40,311 nucleotides of DNA from Bacteroidota bacterium (GCA_029561255.1 JAKQJH010000014.1:1-40311); one strand, 5' to 3'; positions 9,601 to 17,625 are shown, counted from the stretch's first letter. Notes: generated from the letters alone by a model not told the origin. A program made the numbers and translations.

Positions 9601-9696
9601 GGCTTCCATCATACCAAACGTGCTGCTGTTGATGGGTGTCTGGGTAAACCCTGTTGCAGCAATAAGCAGGGCTAAAGCAGTTGTTAAAATCCGCAT
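6622..9696 (-). CDS. Secreted sortilin/VPS10-like Asp-box propeller protein (second of a pair)
   Basis: A 1024-residue protein with a signal peptide (cleavage near ATGFTQ, residue 19). It has the same architecture as its neighbour: repeated Asp-box motifs (TTNAGASF, STDGGDNW, STDGGKTF, STDGGKTW, SADGGENW, TTDAGKTW, SADMGRTW, TLDGGQNW) over about 700 residues, then a beta-sandwich-like stretch with PGEYTIKLKV and a coiled, lysine-rich C-terminus. Matching blocks such as GGGIWKTTNAG and GTGESNMR line up with GGGVWKTADAG and GEGENTMR in the other protein, so the two are old tandem duplicates. It is probably periplasmic or surface-located. Catalytic activity is unproven; a protein- or glycan-binding or processing role is equally possible. 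The start ATG directly precedes a hydrophobic signal. Confidence 0.85.
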   Translation of the reverse strand: MRILTTALALLIAATGFTQTPINSSTFGMMEARWLGPGTMSGRITAIEGVAQDGKTIYIGTAGGGIWKTTNAGASFKPIFDRYCQSIGALAIDPNNPKVIFAGTGESNMRNSVSIGDGLYKSTDGGDNWTKLGLEKTEHIAKVVINPRETNTIYVAAPGPLWHSSKERGLYKSTDGGKTFEKILFISEEAGCADVAVDPEHPDTVYASTWEFRRKPYAFNSGGNGSGMWKSTDGGKTWKELKNGLPAKPFGRIAFAVASSASQNLVAIVESKETGLFISADGGENWKKQSATFNVVSRPFYFSTIVIDPKDPKRVYRPALSFSYSSDGGYSFADASNEGGWVHSDHHALWINPNNTNQIYLGTDGGVYISLDRGATWNFVQSLPVGQFYHASVDDRKPYNIYGGLQDNGSWVGPSAAAGGVSNGLWKPINGGDGFWVQPDPNDIYTAYAESQGGNINRINLVNTKAVNIKPQQAPGEEKLRWNWNTPIVFGAANKKNLYMASQYLYKSVDQGRNWARISPDLTTNDKKKQEQEESGGLSADNTSAENHCTIFTMAESPLDEKLIWAGTDDGNLQYTTDAGKTWTNVAANYKNAGIPAQTWISSIEPSRFDKKVVYATFDNHMYGDHKTWLGYSADMGRTWKLISSPEFTGFAHIIRQDLINKDLLFLGTEMGLFGTLDGGQNWFRMKNKIPEYALVRDIKIHPRTHDLIIATHGRGILIVDDISPIRNLKKETAEKDVVLFPNAPITLTMGQFGDGGFPSTGGWVAGNPPSIPPIKYYLKDRVNSGEVKVEIFDAAGKLVQSIPGSKRKGVNMVMWNLSMKPPKIASGGAKIDFAGFLAPMVLPGEYTIKLKVADSVYTSKVKLVHDPLDKNFTLEDRKKQNKAAMDLYQLHERLATVVDSINDRQKLVKDNLTKVTDSTLKRSMVAYNEELEKLRTELLATKKNSVFADEKKLREDITEVYAGVTGQEAAPSNLQLQRTVTLQSEVKKKEEAAKVVIKKYDEAVKAGLRKEGLIGPKPEKKGF

Positions 9697-9722
9697 AGGT
9701 AGTTATTAATGGATAATAAAAG

Positions 9723-9748
9723 AAACCCCGATACAGGGATCGGGGTTT
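9723..9748 (-). terminator. Terminator after the LolA-like gene
   Basis: A 10-bp stem (9723-9732 with 9739-9748, core CCCCGAT/ATCGGGG) and 6-nt loop. On the minus strand it is followed by CTTTTATTAT. It separates the gene ending at 9770 from the BNR gene starting at 9696. Confidence 0.75.
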
Positions 9749-9769
9749 TGTAAAAATACGGGTCAAAAA

Positions 9770-10465
9770 TTATTTTTTGAAGAAAGACTCTTCCACCGGA
9801 CCATTCACGGTGATCTTGGTCATATTCATTTCACCGAAAGGCAGGGTCATGGACTTGGCCATTACGATTCCTTCTGGTAGTTTTTCATAATTGCTGTAGC
9901 TGGTGGTTACTTCCACTTCCTGGCCATTGGCCTTCTGTGTGGATTTGCTCTGAACAATATAAAAACTCTTGGGATCGATAAAAAGGGTGGAAACGGATCC
10001 TCCTTTTTTAGTCACTTTAAGTTTAAAGCACTCGGTGCCTTCCACATCTTCCTTACCAATCAACTCCACTTTATGTCCTTTAGTGGCGTAATCGAGCAGT
10101 TCACCCTGGGCATCCAGGTTATCCTGTGCTTCTGCCAGTTCTTCTGCTGTTTTAGCTTCAGGTTCTGTCTGACCCTGGAAAGGCATAAAATCCCATCCTT
10201 CGGTTGGGGTTACGATTTCATAACCGGTCATACCCATGACTGAAATATCCTGGCGCATACCCTTACCATGGAGTACTGTCACCACTACATTTACTTCAGC
10301 GCCCTGCACCTGCAGGACCCCTTCCATTTTCATGGAGTTAACTTTTTTCCAGTTTTCGGCGCCACCGATGGCGTCAATATGTTTTGCAATAACCTCGTCT
10401 GCAGTCTGTGCTTTTACAGTAAAAGCCGAAGCCAGAACGAGTAAGGAAAGGAGAATACGTTTCAT
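9770..10465 (-). CDS. LolA-like periplasmic outer-membrane lipoprotein-sorting family protein
   Basis: A 231-residue protein with a clear signal peptide (MKRILLSLLVLASAFTVKAQ). The mature part begins TADEVIAKHIDAIGGAENWK, a start typical of Bacteroidota proteins annotated as outer membrane lipoprotein-sorting proteins with a LolA/LolB-like half-barrel. Features such as GYEIVTPTEGWDFMPF and LFIDPKSFYIVQSKST fit the fold. LolA proteins carry lipoproteins across the periplasm, but this paralogous group has no demonstrated cargo. It is divergent from adenine deaminase (97 bp shared upstream region) and closed by its own terminator, so it is probably a single-gene unit. Confidence 0.75.
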   Translation of the reverse strand: MKRILLSLLVLASAFTVKAQTADEVIAKHIDAIGGAENWKKVNSMKMEGVLQVQGAEVNVVVTVLHGKGMRQDISVMGMTGYEIVTPTEGWDFMPFQGQTEPEAKTAEELAEAQDNLDAQGELLDYATKGHKVELIGKEDVEGTECFKLKVTKKGGSVSTLFIDPKSFYIVQSKSTQKANGQEVEVTTSYSNYEKLPEGIVMAKSMTLPFGEMNMTKITVNGPVEESFFKK

Positions 10466-10562
10466 GATGAATGGTTGATTTTATTTTTATAAATCTGGTG
10501 ACAAATCTAGCCCTTTCGGGGGCACAAAACACTAAATTTAGGTGTACTAACAATTTTAAAGG

Positions 10563-12308
10563 ATGAATGGTTCATTTTCTGTCGCAGGCGTACTGGTGGA
10601 TGTACATCAGCAGACGCAATATCCTGCCGAACTGGTTGTATCAGCAGGCAAAATTCAGGCCATAAGGCCTTTTACCCCACAATCTGGTCAGTCCCTGCCT
10701 TTTATCCTGCCCGGGTTTATCGACAGTCATGTCCATATAGAAAGCTCCATGTTGGTACCTGCAGAGTTTGCCCGACTGGCTGTGGTGCACGGTACGGTGG
10801 CCACGGTAAGCGACCCGCATGAGATCGCCAATGTCTGCGGCCTTGACGGTGTGGAGTTTATGATCGAAAACGGAAAGACCGTTCCTTTCAAATTCAACTT
10901 CGGGGCCCCCAGTTGTGTGCCGGCCACCATTTTTGAAACCGCCGGGGCCGCCCTGGATGCAGCGCAGGTAGAGGAACTGTTGAAAAGACCTGAGATCAGA
11001 TACCTCAGCGAGATGATGAATTTTCCGGGTGTGCTTCACGGTGACCCTGAAGTAATAAAGAAAATCACCGCCGCCCTTCGGCTAGGCAAGCCCGTTGATG
11101 GTCATGCACCGGGGTTGAGAGGGGAAGTGGCGGGGAAGTATATAAGACCGGAGTGGCTGGCCCCCCAACCCCCCAAAGGGGGGCTTTCAGAGTCGTCAAA
11201 GTCTGAAAAAATTTTTCATGTTTCGGAGGACCAAAGCCCCCCTTCGGGGGGTTGGGGGGCCATCTCCACCGATCATGAGTGCTTCACCGCTGCCGAAGCC
11301 CTCGACAAACTCCGCTACGGCATGAAGATCATTATCCGGGAAGGATCGGCGGCGAAAAATTTTGATGCATTGATTGATTTACTACACGACTGGCCGGAAC
11401 AGATGATGTTCTGCAGCGATGACAAACACCCGGATAGCCTGGTACTCGGACATATTAACCAGTTATGTGCCCGGGCTGTAGCACGTGGTGTGGATTTGTA
11501 TAAAGTATTAAAGGCTGCTTGTGTGAATCCGGTGGAGCACTACAAGTTAGATGTGGGGTTATTGCGGCTAGGGGATTTTGCGGATTTTATCCTGGTAAAA
11601 GATCTGAAGGACTTCGAAGTACTGACTACTTATATTAATGGTGAAGTGGTAGCTGAAAATCAAAAGTCAAAAGTAAAAAGTAAACAGGGGGGAGTACTAA
11701 ACAGGTTCAGTTGCAGTCCTAAGACCGAAGAAGAATTTAAAGTGAGCTATGTCGGTGGAAAAACTATTCCCGTTATTGAGGCCCTGGATGGACAACTGAT
11801 CACCAACAGACTGGACCTCGTACCTAAACTGGCAAATGGAGAAATAATAAGTGATGCTGAAAATGATGTATTGAAGATCGTGGTGGTGAACCGGTACCAG
11901 GAAGCACCGGTGGCTAAAGCCTTTATCAAAGGATTCGGATTGAAACAGGGTGCCCTTGCCTCTTCCGTTGCACATGACAGTCATAATATCGTGGCCGTGG
12001 GAGTGGATGATGAAAGTCTTTGCCGGGCCGTGAACCTCGTGATTGCCGAACAGGGTGGTCTCAGTGCCGTAGGCCATGGCCAGGAACTGGTACTCGGTCT
12101 GCCCGTAGCCGGACTCATGAGCAATGGCGATGGTTACAAAATAGCTGATGCGTATACAAAGCTGGACCAATTCACCAAAAAAGAACTAGGATCTACCCTC
12201 GCCTCACCCTTTATGACCCTTTCCTTTATGGCTTTGCTCGTGATCCCGCATTTAAAGCTGAGTGATAAGGGGTTGTTTGACGGGGATGGGTTCAGGTTTG
12301 TGGAATAA
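10563..12308 (+). CDS. ade: Adenine deaminase with an in-frame repeat insertion
   Basis: A 581-residue amidohydrolase that deaminates adenine to hypoxanthine in purine salvage; cytosolic. Diagnostic motifs are [14 protein letters not shown] (50-63), [13 protein letters not shown] (81-93), VDGHAPGL (178-185), ISTDHEC (234-240), CSDDKHPDS and [14 protein letters not shown], which together form the metal-binding and catalytic set of the family. Between GKYI and ISTDHE, where relatives have only about three residues, there are 39 residues ([13 protein letters not shown]...SPPSGGWGA) encoded by a palindromic repeat element at 11159-11261. The frame is intact on both sides and the catalytic motifs are unchanged, so the product may be active. 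A second low-complexity tract (KSKVKSK, near 11660-11686) lies in the linker before the C-terminal domain. Confidence 0.93.
   Translation: MNGSFSVAGVLVDVHQQTQYPAELVVSAGKIQAIRPFTPQSGQSLPFILPGFIDSHVHIESSMLVPAEFARLAVVHGTVATVSDPHEIANVCGLDGVEFMIENGKTVPFKFNFGAPSCVPATIFETAGAALDAAQVEELLKRPEIRYLSEMMNFPGVLHGDPEVIKKITAALRLGKPVDGHAPGLRGEVAGKYIRPEWLAPQPPKGGLSESSKSEKIFHVSEDQSPPSGGWGAISTDHECFTAAEALDKLRYGMKIIIREGSAAKNFDALIDLLHDWPEQMMFCSDDKHPDSLVLGHINQLCARAVARGVDLYKVLKAACVNPVEHYKLDVGLLRLGDFADFILVKDLKDFEVLTTYINGEVVAENQKSKVKSKQGGVLNRFSCSPKTEEEFKVSYVGGKTIPVIEALDGQLITNRLDLVPKLANGEIISDAENDVLKIVVVNRYQEAPVAKAFIKGFGLKQGALASSVAHDSHNIVAVGVDDESLCRAVNLVIAEQGGLSAVGHGQELVLGLPVAGLMSNGDGYKIADAYTKLDQFTKKELGSTLASPFMTLSFMALLVIPHLKLSDKGLFDGDGFRFVE
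11159..11261 (+). repeat. Palindromic element inserted in frame in ade
   Basis: A 103-nt element with 29-nt inverted arms, 11159-11187 and 11233-11261, that differ at a single position. Each arm has its own CCCCCC/GGGGGG hairpin. It encodes about 34 residues with no stop codon. The arm matches the family at 6251-6468, and the interior shares TTTCGGAG with that locus. Confidence 0.88.
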
Positions 12309-12345
12309 TTGATCGTCATTCGTTTAGTTGCATAAGAAAAAATCA

Positions 12346-14250
12346 ATGAACAGACCAATTTTCATTTTATTGATACTCCTCTTAATCCTCAGACATGACA
12401 GCCTGGGAAACTACTTTACAATTACAACTGACAAGTCCTCCTACAAACATACAGACTCACTCAGATATTCGGTTTTCACACAGCTAACTGCCTGCCATTT
12501 TGCGGAGCCAACTGCTTATGTTTATATTCATACTGCAGATCAGACCATAGTCAGCAGGCAGATTTTACAACTTAACCAGGAACACACTTCTATAGTATTT
12601 CCTTTAACTGGCTTAGACAGCGGCCTTTATTTCATCAGTGTTTTTGGTTATGCACCTGGCAATAACTCCAAACTGAACGGGAATACGGTCTGTATAGCCG
12701 TTGACCTGCCCGATGCCATTTCGCAGCAACTTGCTGACCGGATTATCGAGATTATTCCGGAATGCGGCAAAGCTTTAATAAATTTTACTAACCGGATGAT
12801 TGTTACGCTCAAATCATTGGGCGGGAATCCGGTCAGTGATAAAATCTCTTTTAGGAACCGGCATCAGCAATTAATTGCCGTTTGCCAGACAAATAGTTTT
12901 GGCTGGGGCTCGGTGGACCTTCCAATAGTATCAGATGACAGCATTTGGTTAACCGACACAAAAAAGAATCTTCTTTCCGTAATTCAGGTAAACAATAACC
13001 GGATATTCAGCAATAACGGTTTTTCACTTCACATACCAGAATACAGTGATACGATGATCATCCAGGTAAGAAAAGGGGATGCGGCTTCAGGGCATAGAGT
13101 CTACCTGGAAGTATATGACAAAGAACATGCCCTTGCAGAAAAGCCTGTCTTGTTCCTCAATGACACCTCAATTGTCAATATCCTTTTACCTCCGGTAAAT
13201 TTTAGTAACAAATTGCTGAAAGTCCTGCTTAAAAACGAAAAGGCACAAATCATTGCTGAACGCTATGTATTCAGTAAAAACAAGGATCATCAAGAGGCAA
13301 CCGGATTATTTTGTGAAGCCATAACTGCTTCAACTCCTTTCTACCTCGAAACCGAAAGTCCTGCTATAAATGACGGCTTGATCGCTTTTAAACCGGAATA
13401 CCTGGATTCAATAATCAAACTGGCGGAAGAAGGATTCCGGCTTGCATTCAGCAATCCGGATCATGTAAGCACCAAAATTGACTACTATATATATAATAAC
13501 CAGAACGAAATCATACAGGCCGGCAGTTCAATAGCCGACAGCTCCGGGCTCACTCAGATCAGTGGTTGCAATTTCGACGGCCCCGGGTACATTAAATTTT
13601 ATATCAACAAAAATGAAGTCACCGGGTTTAAGGAAGTATTACAAGGACTAACCCCGGCAGAAATGGAAAAGTTATATGATCAATTCAGCCAGATCAACAA
13701 AACATACATACGGCCTACCATTATTCCTGCGGCCGTACAGCCAGCAGCTTCGCCTGATTTTAAAACGTTGGAAAATATTAACCTGAATGTAATTATCAAA
13801 GACCGATTTTTCGAATTGGAGAAAAAGTATATTAACAATGGCATATTCAGGGACCATAACTCAATCCAGGTCAATGTGGAAGACGACCGGCTTGCTTTAA
13901 ACTACTCCCTCACTGATTACCTGGTAAGAAAAATACCCGGACTCTTTATCTATAAGGAGGAACTAAGATACCGGGGAGGTTATGTAGAAGTTTATATTGA
14001 CGAAATGTTTATTCCCGACCCTTTGCTGAATAGTGTAATACAGATAAACGATATTGGCTATATCAAATTTTTCAGAAACCCGATCAGCAGTGGTCTGCAG
14101 TCAACGGGAACTGGAAGTGCCACAAATGGCAACAGTTATGCAGCCGGTATACAAGGCAGCCTGGCAATTTATACTAAGAAAAATAATGACAATGAAAACA
14201 AGCCATTGTTTAAAATAGGTGTTTTGGTGGAAGGATATGTAAAACAGTAA
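12346..14250 (+). CDS. Secreted MG2/plug-domain-like protein of unknown function
   Basis: A 634-residue protein. The ATG at 12346 is preferred over a TTG at 12328 because it begins a signal peptide (MNRPIFILLILLLIL). The N-terminal part has macroglobulin-like (MG2) features, for example TDKSSYKHTDSLRYSV and LTGLDSGLYFISVFGYA. The C-terminal 110 residues resemble a TonB-receptor plug: RGGYVEVYIDEMFIPDP, INDIGYIKFFRNP, then a Gly/Ser-rich loop and IQGSLAIYTKKN. There is no beta-barrel and no N-terminal STN domain. Bacteroidota encode many such MG2-plug proteins, whose role (surface assembly or partner of a TonB system) is not established. It starts 37 nt after ade, but a functional link is not apparent. 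Confidence 0.6.
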   Translation: MNRPIFILLILLLILRHDSLGNYFTITTDKSSYKHTDSLRYSVFTQLTACHFAEPTAYVYIHTADQTIVSRQILQLNQEHTSIVFPLTGLDSGLYFISVFGYAPGNNSKLNGNTVCIAVDLPDAISQQLADRIIEIIPECGKALINFTNRMIVTLKSLGGNPVSDKISFRNRHQQLIAVCQTNSFGWGSVDLPIVSDDSIWLTDTKKNLLSVIQVNNNRIFSNNGFSLHIPEYSDTMIIQVRKGDAASGHRVYLEVYDKEHALAEKPVLFLNDTSIVNILLPPVNFSNKLLKVLLKNEKAQIIAERYVFSKNKDHQEATGLFCEAITASTPFYLETESPAINDGLIAFKPEYLDSIIKLAEEGFRLAFSNPDHVSTKIDYYIYNNQNEIIQAGSSIADSSGLTQISGCNFDGPGYIKFYINKNEVTGFKEVLQGLTPAEMEKLYDQFSQINKTYIRPTIIPAAVQPAASPDFKTLENINLNVIIKDRFFELEKKYINNGIFRDHNSIQVNVEDDRLALNYSLTDYLVRKIPGLFIYKEELRYRGGYVEVYIDEMFIPDPLLNSVIQINDIGYIKFFRNPISSGLQSTGTGSATNGNSYAAGIQGSLAIYTKKNNDNENKPLFKIGVLVEGYVKQ

Positions 14251-14269
14251 GTACCAATGATCATTATTT

Positions 14270-14352
14270 TTATCCAATACGGGCAATGCAATCGAGGTCT
14301 ATTTCGATTCTAACACGGTCAGAAAAGAATATCGACCTATACATAATAGGTA
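14270..14352 (-). pseudogene. Possible 3' remnant of a RidA-family gene
   Basis: On the minus strand a short open stretch, broken by an in-frame stop just upstream, encodes LVPIMYRSIFF...RVRIEIDLDCIARIG and a stop. The end resembles the C-terminal VEIE-x-IA strand of RidA-type (L-PSP) enamine deaminases, and the MYRSIFFSD part resembles the preceding helix. The rest of a RidA gene is missing. It may be chance similarity. Confidence 0.25.
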
Positions 14353-14383
14353 CAAGGTTTTAGACAAAGCGGCTGTTTACTAT

Positions 14384-14406
14384 CGACTAACGACTATTGA
14401 CTACTG
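14384..14406. repeat. CGACTA-type degenerate tandem tract
   Basis: Three imperfect copies of CGACTAA/CGACTAT/TGACTACTG between two convergent genes. It is similar in style to the tracts at 2983-3015 and near 20385-20405. Confidence 0.5.
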
Positions 14407-14409
14407 TTA

Positions 14410-16023
14410 TTACGTATTCGACAATAACACCGCATCCAGGTCTTCCCCAGGTTGTGCAATAATTTTCTGTTCGACCGCATCCCATTCAATTCTTCTTCCC
14501 AATTTATACGCCAGCCCTCCCATATGCGCCGAAATAGCTTCTTCAAACCCTTCTTTGATGGAACAACTGGGGGTGCCTCCATTCCGGATACAACTCAGCC
14601 ATTCCCTTAAATGAAGAAAGGTGGAATCAACCCGTTTGCCATCCCGGTAGGTCCACAACAATCCTTTATTGGCAAAATATTTTGCCGTGGCTGAGGTAAC
14701 CGCATCGGTTCCGTTTACTGCCGGGTCATACTGATAAATCGGAACGCCCGCTTCAATACGCTGCTCTTTAATCAATTCAGCATATTTTGTTGATCTTGGA
14801 TCAGCATAGACGGTAATCCGGTTTCCCAGATCCATACTGCCATCGTGCCCCATCAGCACGGTACCCCTGTCAAACTGATTCCCTAAAGTGGCACTGTATA
14901 CGAAGGTCATTCCTTTTTCTTTTCCGGCTACCTGGCTTCCGCCCGTACTGAAATCCGGGAACTCCATATTTACATGCATTACATCCGGTACGTTTCGCCC
15001 GTCGCGGTGAGTATAGATACCGCCTGAAGCAGTAACCGTTTTCGGAATTCCCATTTTCAGAATACAGTTAATCCGGTCATAATCGTGTGTCATTAAATCC
15101 CCTGACAATCCAGAACCATAAGCCCACCATTTACGCCAACGGAAAAAATGCTCGAGATTAAAAGGTTCACGGGGTGCATTCCCAAGGAACAAATCCCAGT
15201 CAATGGTTTTGGGACTGGCCGACTCAGCTATATCATATTGCCAGGCACCATTATCATCATTCCGGTTTGTATTAGTTTGAACCAGGGACACATGGCCGAG
15301 AATATTCTTGCTGATCACATCCTGGGCTGTCAGGAAACTCTGTGTTTGCCGGTGCTGGTGCCCTACGGCAAAAACGGTTTTGGGGTTTTTCAAAACCGTA
15401 TCCCGTAAAAGGTAGGTCTCGGCGATATTATGGGTCATTGGCTTTTCAACATATACATGTATCCCCGCATTCAGCGCCTCGATTGAAATCGGCGCGTGCC
15501 AATGGTCCGGGGTGGCGATAATAACCGCATCCACTTCCCCGCTATTGATCAGTTCAGTATGCGTACGAAAGCGTTTGATCTTATTATCCCCGCTGTTAAA
15601 TGATTTCAACGCGTTTTCGGCACGCTGGTCAAATACATCACAGATAGCAGCCAGTTTTACATTCAGGTTTTCCTGTGCTTTGAAATCGGTAAGCCTTGTA
15701 TCTTTTGGATTTTTCGCGAGGTTGTCACTCATATCTTTCAGCCATCCTGTCGAAGCAAAACCTAATGCACGGCAAAGCTGTTCGCCCCGAATACCAAACC
15801 CTATGATGCCAATCCGGAGTGGCTTGCCACTCATAGGACCTGAAGCGGGGGGAGGCGATGCTTTTATATTCAACGTTTCCAGCAGAAACTGCTTTTCCCG
15901 TATTGCAGAACCAGCCAGGCTGGCCCCAGAATACCAAACAGCACCTACGAATGGAATGCCGCCAAGGGCTTTTAAAATATCCCTCCGGTTCCATCTTTTA
16001 AAATTATTAGTATCGTTTGCCAT
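14410..16023 (-). CDS. Tat-exported Gfo/Idh/MocA oxidoreductase with ApbE-type flavinylation motif
   Basis: A 537-residue protein. The N-terminus has a Tat-like signal (WNRRDILKAL followed by GGIPFVGAVWYSGASLAG). The NAD(P) fold shows IGIIGFGIRG (71-80), ATPDHWHAPIS (170-180) and EKPMTH (193-198), all typical of the family, which oxidises or reduces sugars and polyols. Residues 440-446 read DAVTSAT. This matches the Asp-x-x-Ser/Thr-Gly/Ser-Ala-Thr sequence in which ApbE attaches FMN to the last threonine (T446, codon at 14686-14688). It sits in a loop ahead of KGLLWTYRDGKR. Cotranscribed upstream genes are doxX (5-nt gap) and apbE, so I infer a covalent-flavin, membrane-linked exported dehydrogenase. 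No FMN_bind domain is present; without the flavin it would be an ordinary exported sugar oxidoreductase. Confidence 0.85.
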   Translation of the reverse strand: MANDTNNFKRWNRRDILKALGGIPFVGAVWYSGASLAGSAIREKQFLLETLNIKASPPPASGPMSGKPLRIGIIGFGIRGEQLCRALGFASTGWLKDMSDNLAKNPKDTRLTDFKAQENLNVKLAAICDVFDQRAENALKSFNSGDNKIKRFRTHTELINSGEVDAVIIATPDHWHAPISIEALNAGIHVYVEKPMTHNIAETYLLRDTVLKNPKTVFAVGHQHRQTQSFLTAQDVISKNILGHVSLVQTNTNRNDDNGAWQYDIAESASPKTIDWDLFLGNAPREPFNLEHFFRWRKWWAYGSGLSGDLMTHDYDRINCILKMGIPKTVTASGGIYTHRDGRNVPDVMHVNMEFPDFSTGGSQVAGKEKGMTFVYSATLGNQFDRGTVLMGHDGSMDLGNRITVYADPRSTKYAELIKEQRIEAGVPIYQYDPAVNGTDAVTSATAKYFANKGLLWTYRDGKRVDSTFLHLREWLSCIRNGGTPSCSIKEGFEEAISAHMGGLAYKLGRRIEWDAVEQKIIAQPGEDLDAVLLSNT

Positions 16024-16028
16024 GTTGA

Positions 16029-16514
16029 TTAGTTTATTGTGGTGTTTGCCTTTTTACGTGCAAATAAATTTTCGAGGCCAAAAATGGTAGTGAGGGGGAA
16101 CAGGTAGATGACAAAAAGTGCTGCCATCTCAATCAGGTTTTTGTTCACTACCCAATAACTTCCTTCCGCAGGGCCTTGCGGCAATCCGGGAAAAGGAGGA
16201 TGTGCCAGGTAATACATCAGTAACAACAACATTCCCGCAATACAACCCCAGCGCACTTTTATCCCTATGAGCAGGCTGATACCCACAGCTACCAGGCCGA
16301 TAATATTCAGGTAGTCAATAGCCGAAATCATGGAATCACCGGCGAGCCAGGCAAAAAAGGGTTTTAAAATGGAGGCACTTAGTAAATAGCCCTTCGAAGT
16401 CCAGGATGGATTATAGGCCTTTATTATCCCTTCATACAGGAAATGCCAGCCAATTAAAATCCGGAGCAGTACCAGAGCGTAACCCTGTACAGCTGTTAAT
16501 TTCGGTGTGTTCAT
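16029..16514 (-). CDS. DoxX-family membrane protein
   Basis: A 161-residue protein with four predicted membrane helices (about 11-27, 62-82, 88-106 and 128-146). The start LLRILIGWHFLYEGIIKAYNPSW is typical of DoxX/DoxD proteins, a family named for the small subunit of thiosulfate:quinone oxidoreductase and often linked to quinone-dependent redox steps. A loop between helices 3 and 4 (AHPPFPGLPQGPAEGSYWVVNKN) faces out of the membrane. It lies 5 nt upstream of the Gfo/Idh/MocA gene and 100 nt downstream of apbE, all in one direction. The likely role is membrane anchor or electron acceptor for the exported oxidoreductase (inference). Confidence 0.8.
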   Translation of the reverse strand: MNTPKLTAVQGYALVLLRILIGWHFLYEGIIKAYNPSWTSKGYLLSASILKPFFAWLAGDSMISAIDYLNIIGLVAVGISLLIGIKVRWGCIAGMLLLLMYYLAHPPFPGLPQGPAEGSYWVVNKNLIEMAALFVIYLFPLTTIFGLENLFARKKANTTIN

Positions 16515-16614
16515 ACTGATTGAGTTTTATATTAATATTCCAACCTGATCGGATTGCCATTTTTCTCTTTTCCTTTAAATTCGCTGAACTGCTCAGCCTC
16601 CCCCTCATTATATG

Positions 16615-17625
16615 TTAATGCGATATGTCCACATTCGCTTCAAACTCCTTTGACATGTACGTTTTCGAAATGCCCTTTTCATCATAAATAAATAATACTT
16701 CGAGGCCCAGGTTTTTATTCTCGGCTAAAAACTGCCTGGCTTTATCCAAGCCCATCACCATAAAGGCCGTGGCATAAGCATCCGCGGTCATGCAGTCGCT
16801 GGCAATAACGGTTGCGCTGAGCAAATTATTCATGGCCGGGTATCCGGTAAACGGATTAATAATATGGGCATATTTCTTTCCGTTTTCGATATAAAATTTT
16901 TTATAGTTTCCGGAAGTGGCCAATGACTTATCTTTTATCCTGACCCGCAAATTATTTAATGATGCCCCGTCTGCATTGTTTTCTTCGGGCTGCTCTATTC
17001 CAACGATCCAGTCACTGTCGTCCCCCTTCTTCCCTTTAGCCCTTAATTCCCCTCCCACTTCCACCAGGTAGTGGCGTATTCCTTTACTTTCCAGAAAGGA
17101 AGACAATACATCCACCGTATATCCCTGGGCGATGGCATTAAAATCAAGCATGACCTGGGGCAGCTCTTTCACCAGTTTTCTATCGGCTAACCGTACCTTT
17201 TTATACCCGATATACCGGAGCAGGCTATCAATTAATGGTTGCGTTATTTTTTCTTTTTTGGTAAACCCGAAACCATAGGCATTAATAACAGGTGCCACAG
17301 TTACATCAAACAGGCCTTTTGTTTTTTCCGAAACCTCCATGGATTTAGCAAATACATCTGAAAAGTATTCATCCGCCAGAACAGCGGTATCATTTCTGTT
17401 CATCTTCGAAATAACCGAACCGGGTTGATAAGTGGAAAGAGACAAATCGATCTTTTTAAAAATAGAATCAATTGCTTCCCTGTAATTGGATTGCTGGCCC
17501 GCCAGGTAGGTTATATGATAAGTGGTCCCCTGGGCGGCTCCGGAAATCTGAATGGTATTCAACAGCTCGCTTTTGCAGCCTGCAAGGAGAAAAATGGCAA
17601 CCGTTGAAAAGATTATACGTTTCAT
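16615..17625 (-). CDS. apbE: FAD:protein FMN transferase, lipoprotein
   Basis: A 336-residue protein when started at the ATG at 17625, which gives a lipoprotein signal (MKRIIFSTVAIFLLAGC, acylated Cys17). The frame is open further upstream, but that extension would bury the signal. Family motifs are complete: AQGTTYHITY (31-40), STYQPGSVISKMNR (64-77), FDVTVAPVINAYGFG (106-120), DFNAIAQGYTVD (161-172), VEVGGELR, SLATSGNYKKFY, HIINPFTGYP (254-263) and the Mg-binding MTADAYATAFMVMG (279-292, with D282 and T286). It transfers FMN from FAD to Ser/Thr of extracytoplasmic proteins. No Nqr, Rnf or FMN_bind gene is in the window; the only visible candidate target is the DAVTSAT sequence of the protein encoded two genes downstream. 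Confidence 0.92.
   Translation of the reverse strand: MKRIIFSTVAIFLLAGCKSELLNTIQISGAAQGTTYHITYLAGQQSNYREAIDSIFKKIDLSLSTYQPGSVISKMNRNDTAVLADEYFSDVFAKSMEVSEKTKGLFDVTVAPVINAYGFGFTKKEKITQPLIDSLLRYIGYKKVRLADRKLVKELPQVMLDFNAIAQGYTVDVLSSFLESKGIRHYLVEVGGELRAKGKKGDDSDWIVGIEQPEENNADGASLNNLRVRIKDKSLATSGNYKKFYIENGKKYAHIINPFTGYPAMNNLLSATVIASDCMTADAYATAFMVMGLDKARQFLAENKNLGLEVLFIYDEKGISKTYMSKEFEANVDISH

Noticed and set aside
3013-9696. Sialidases
   Set aside because: Asp-boxes alone do not indicate sialidase activity; no arginine triad or FRIP motif was seen in either protein.
12346-14250. Full TonB-dependent receptor
   Set aside because: Only a plug-like C-terminal segment is present; no 22-strand barrel, no TonB box, and the protein ends after the plug.
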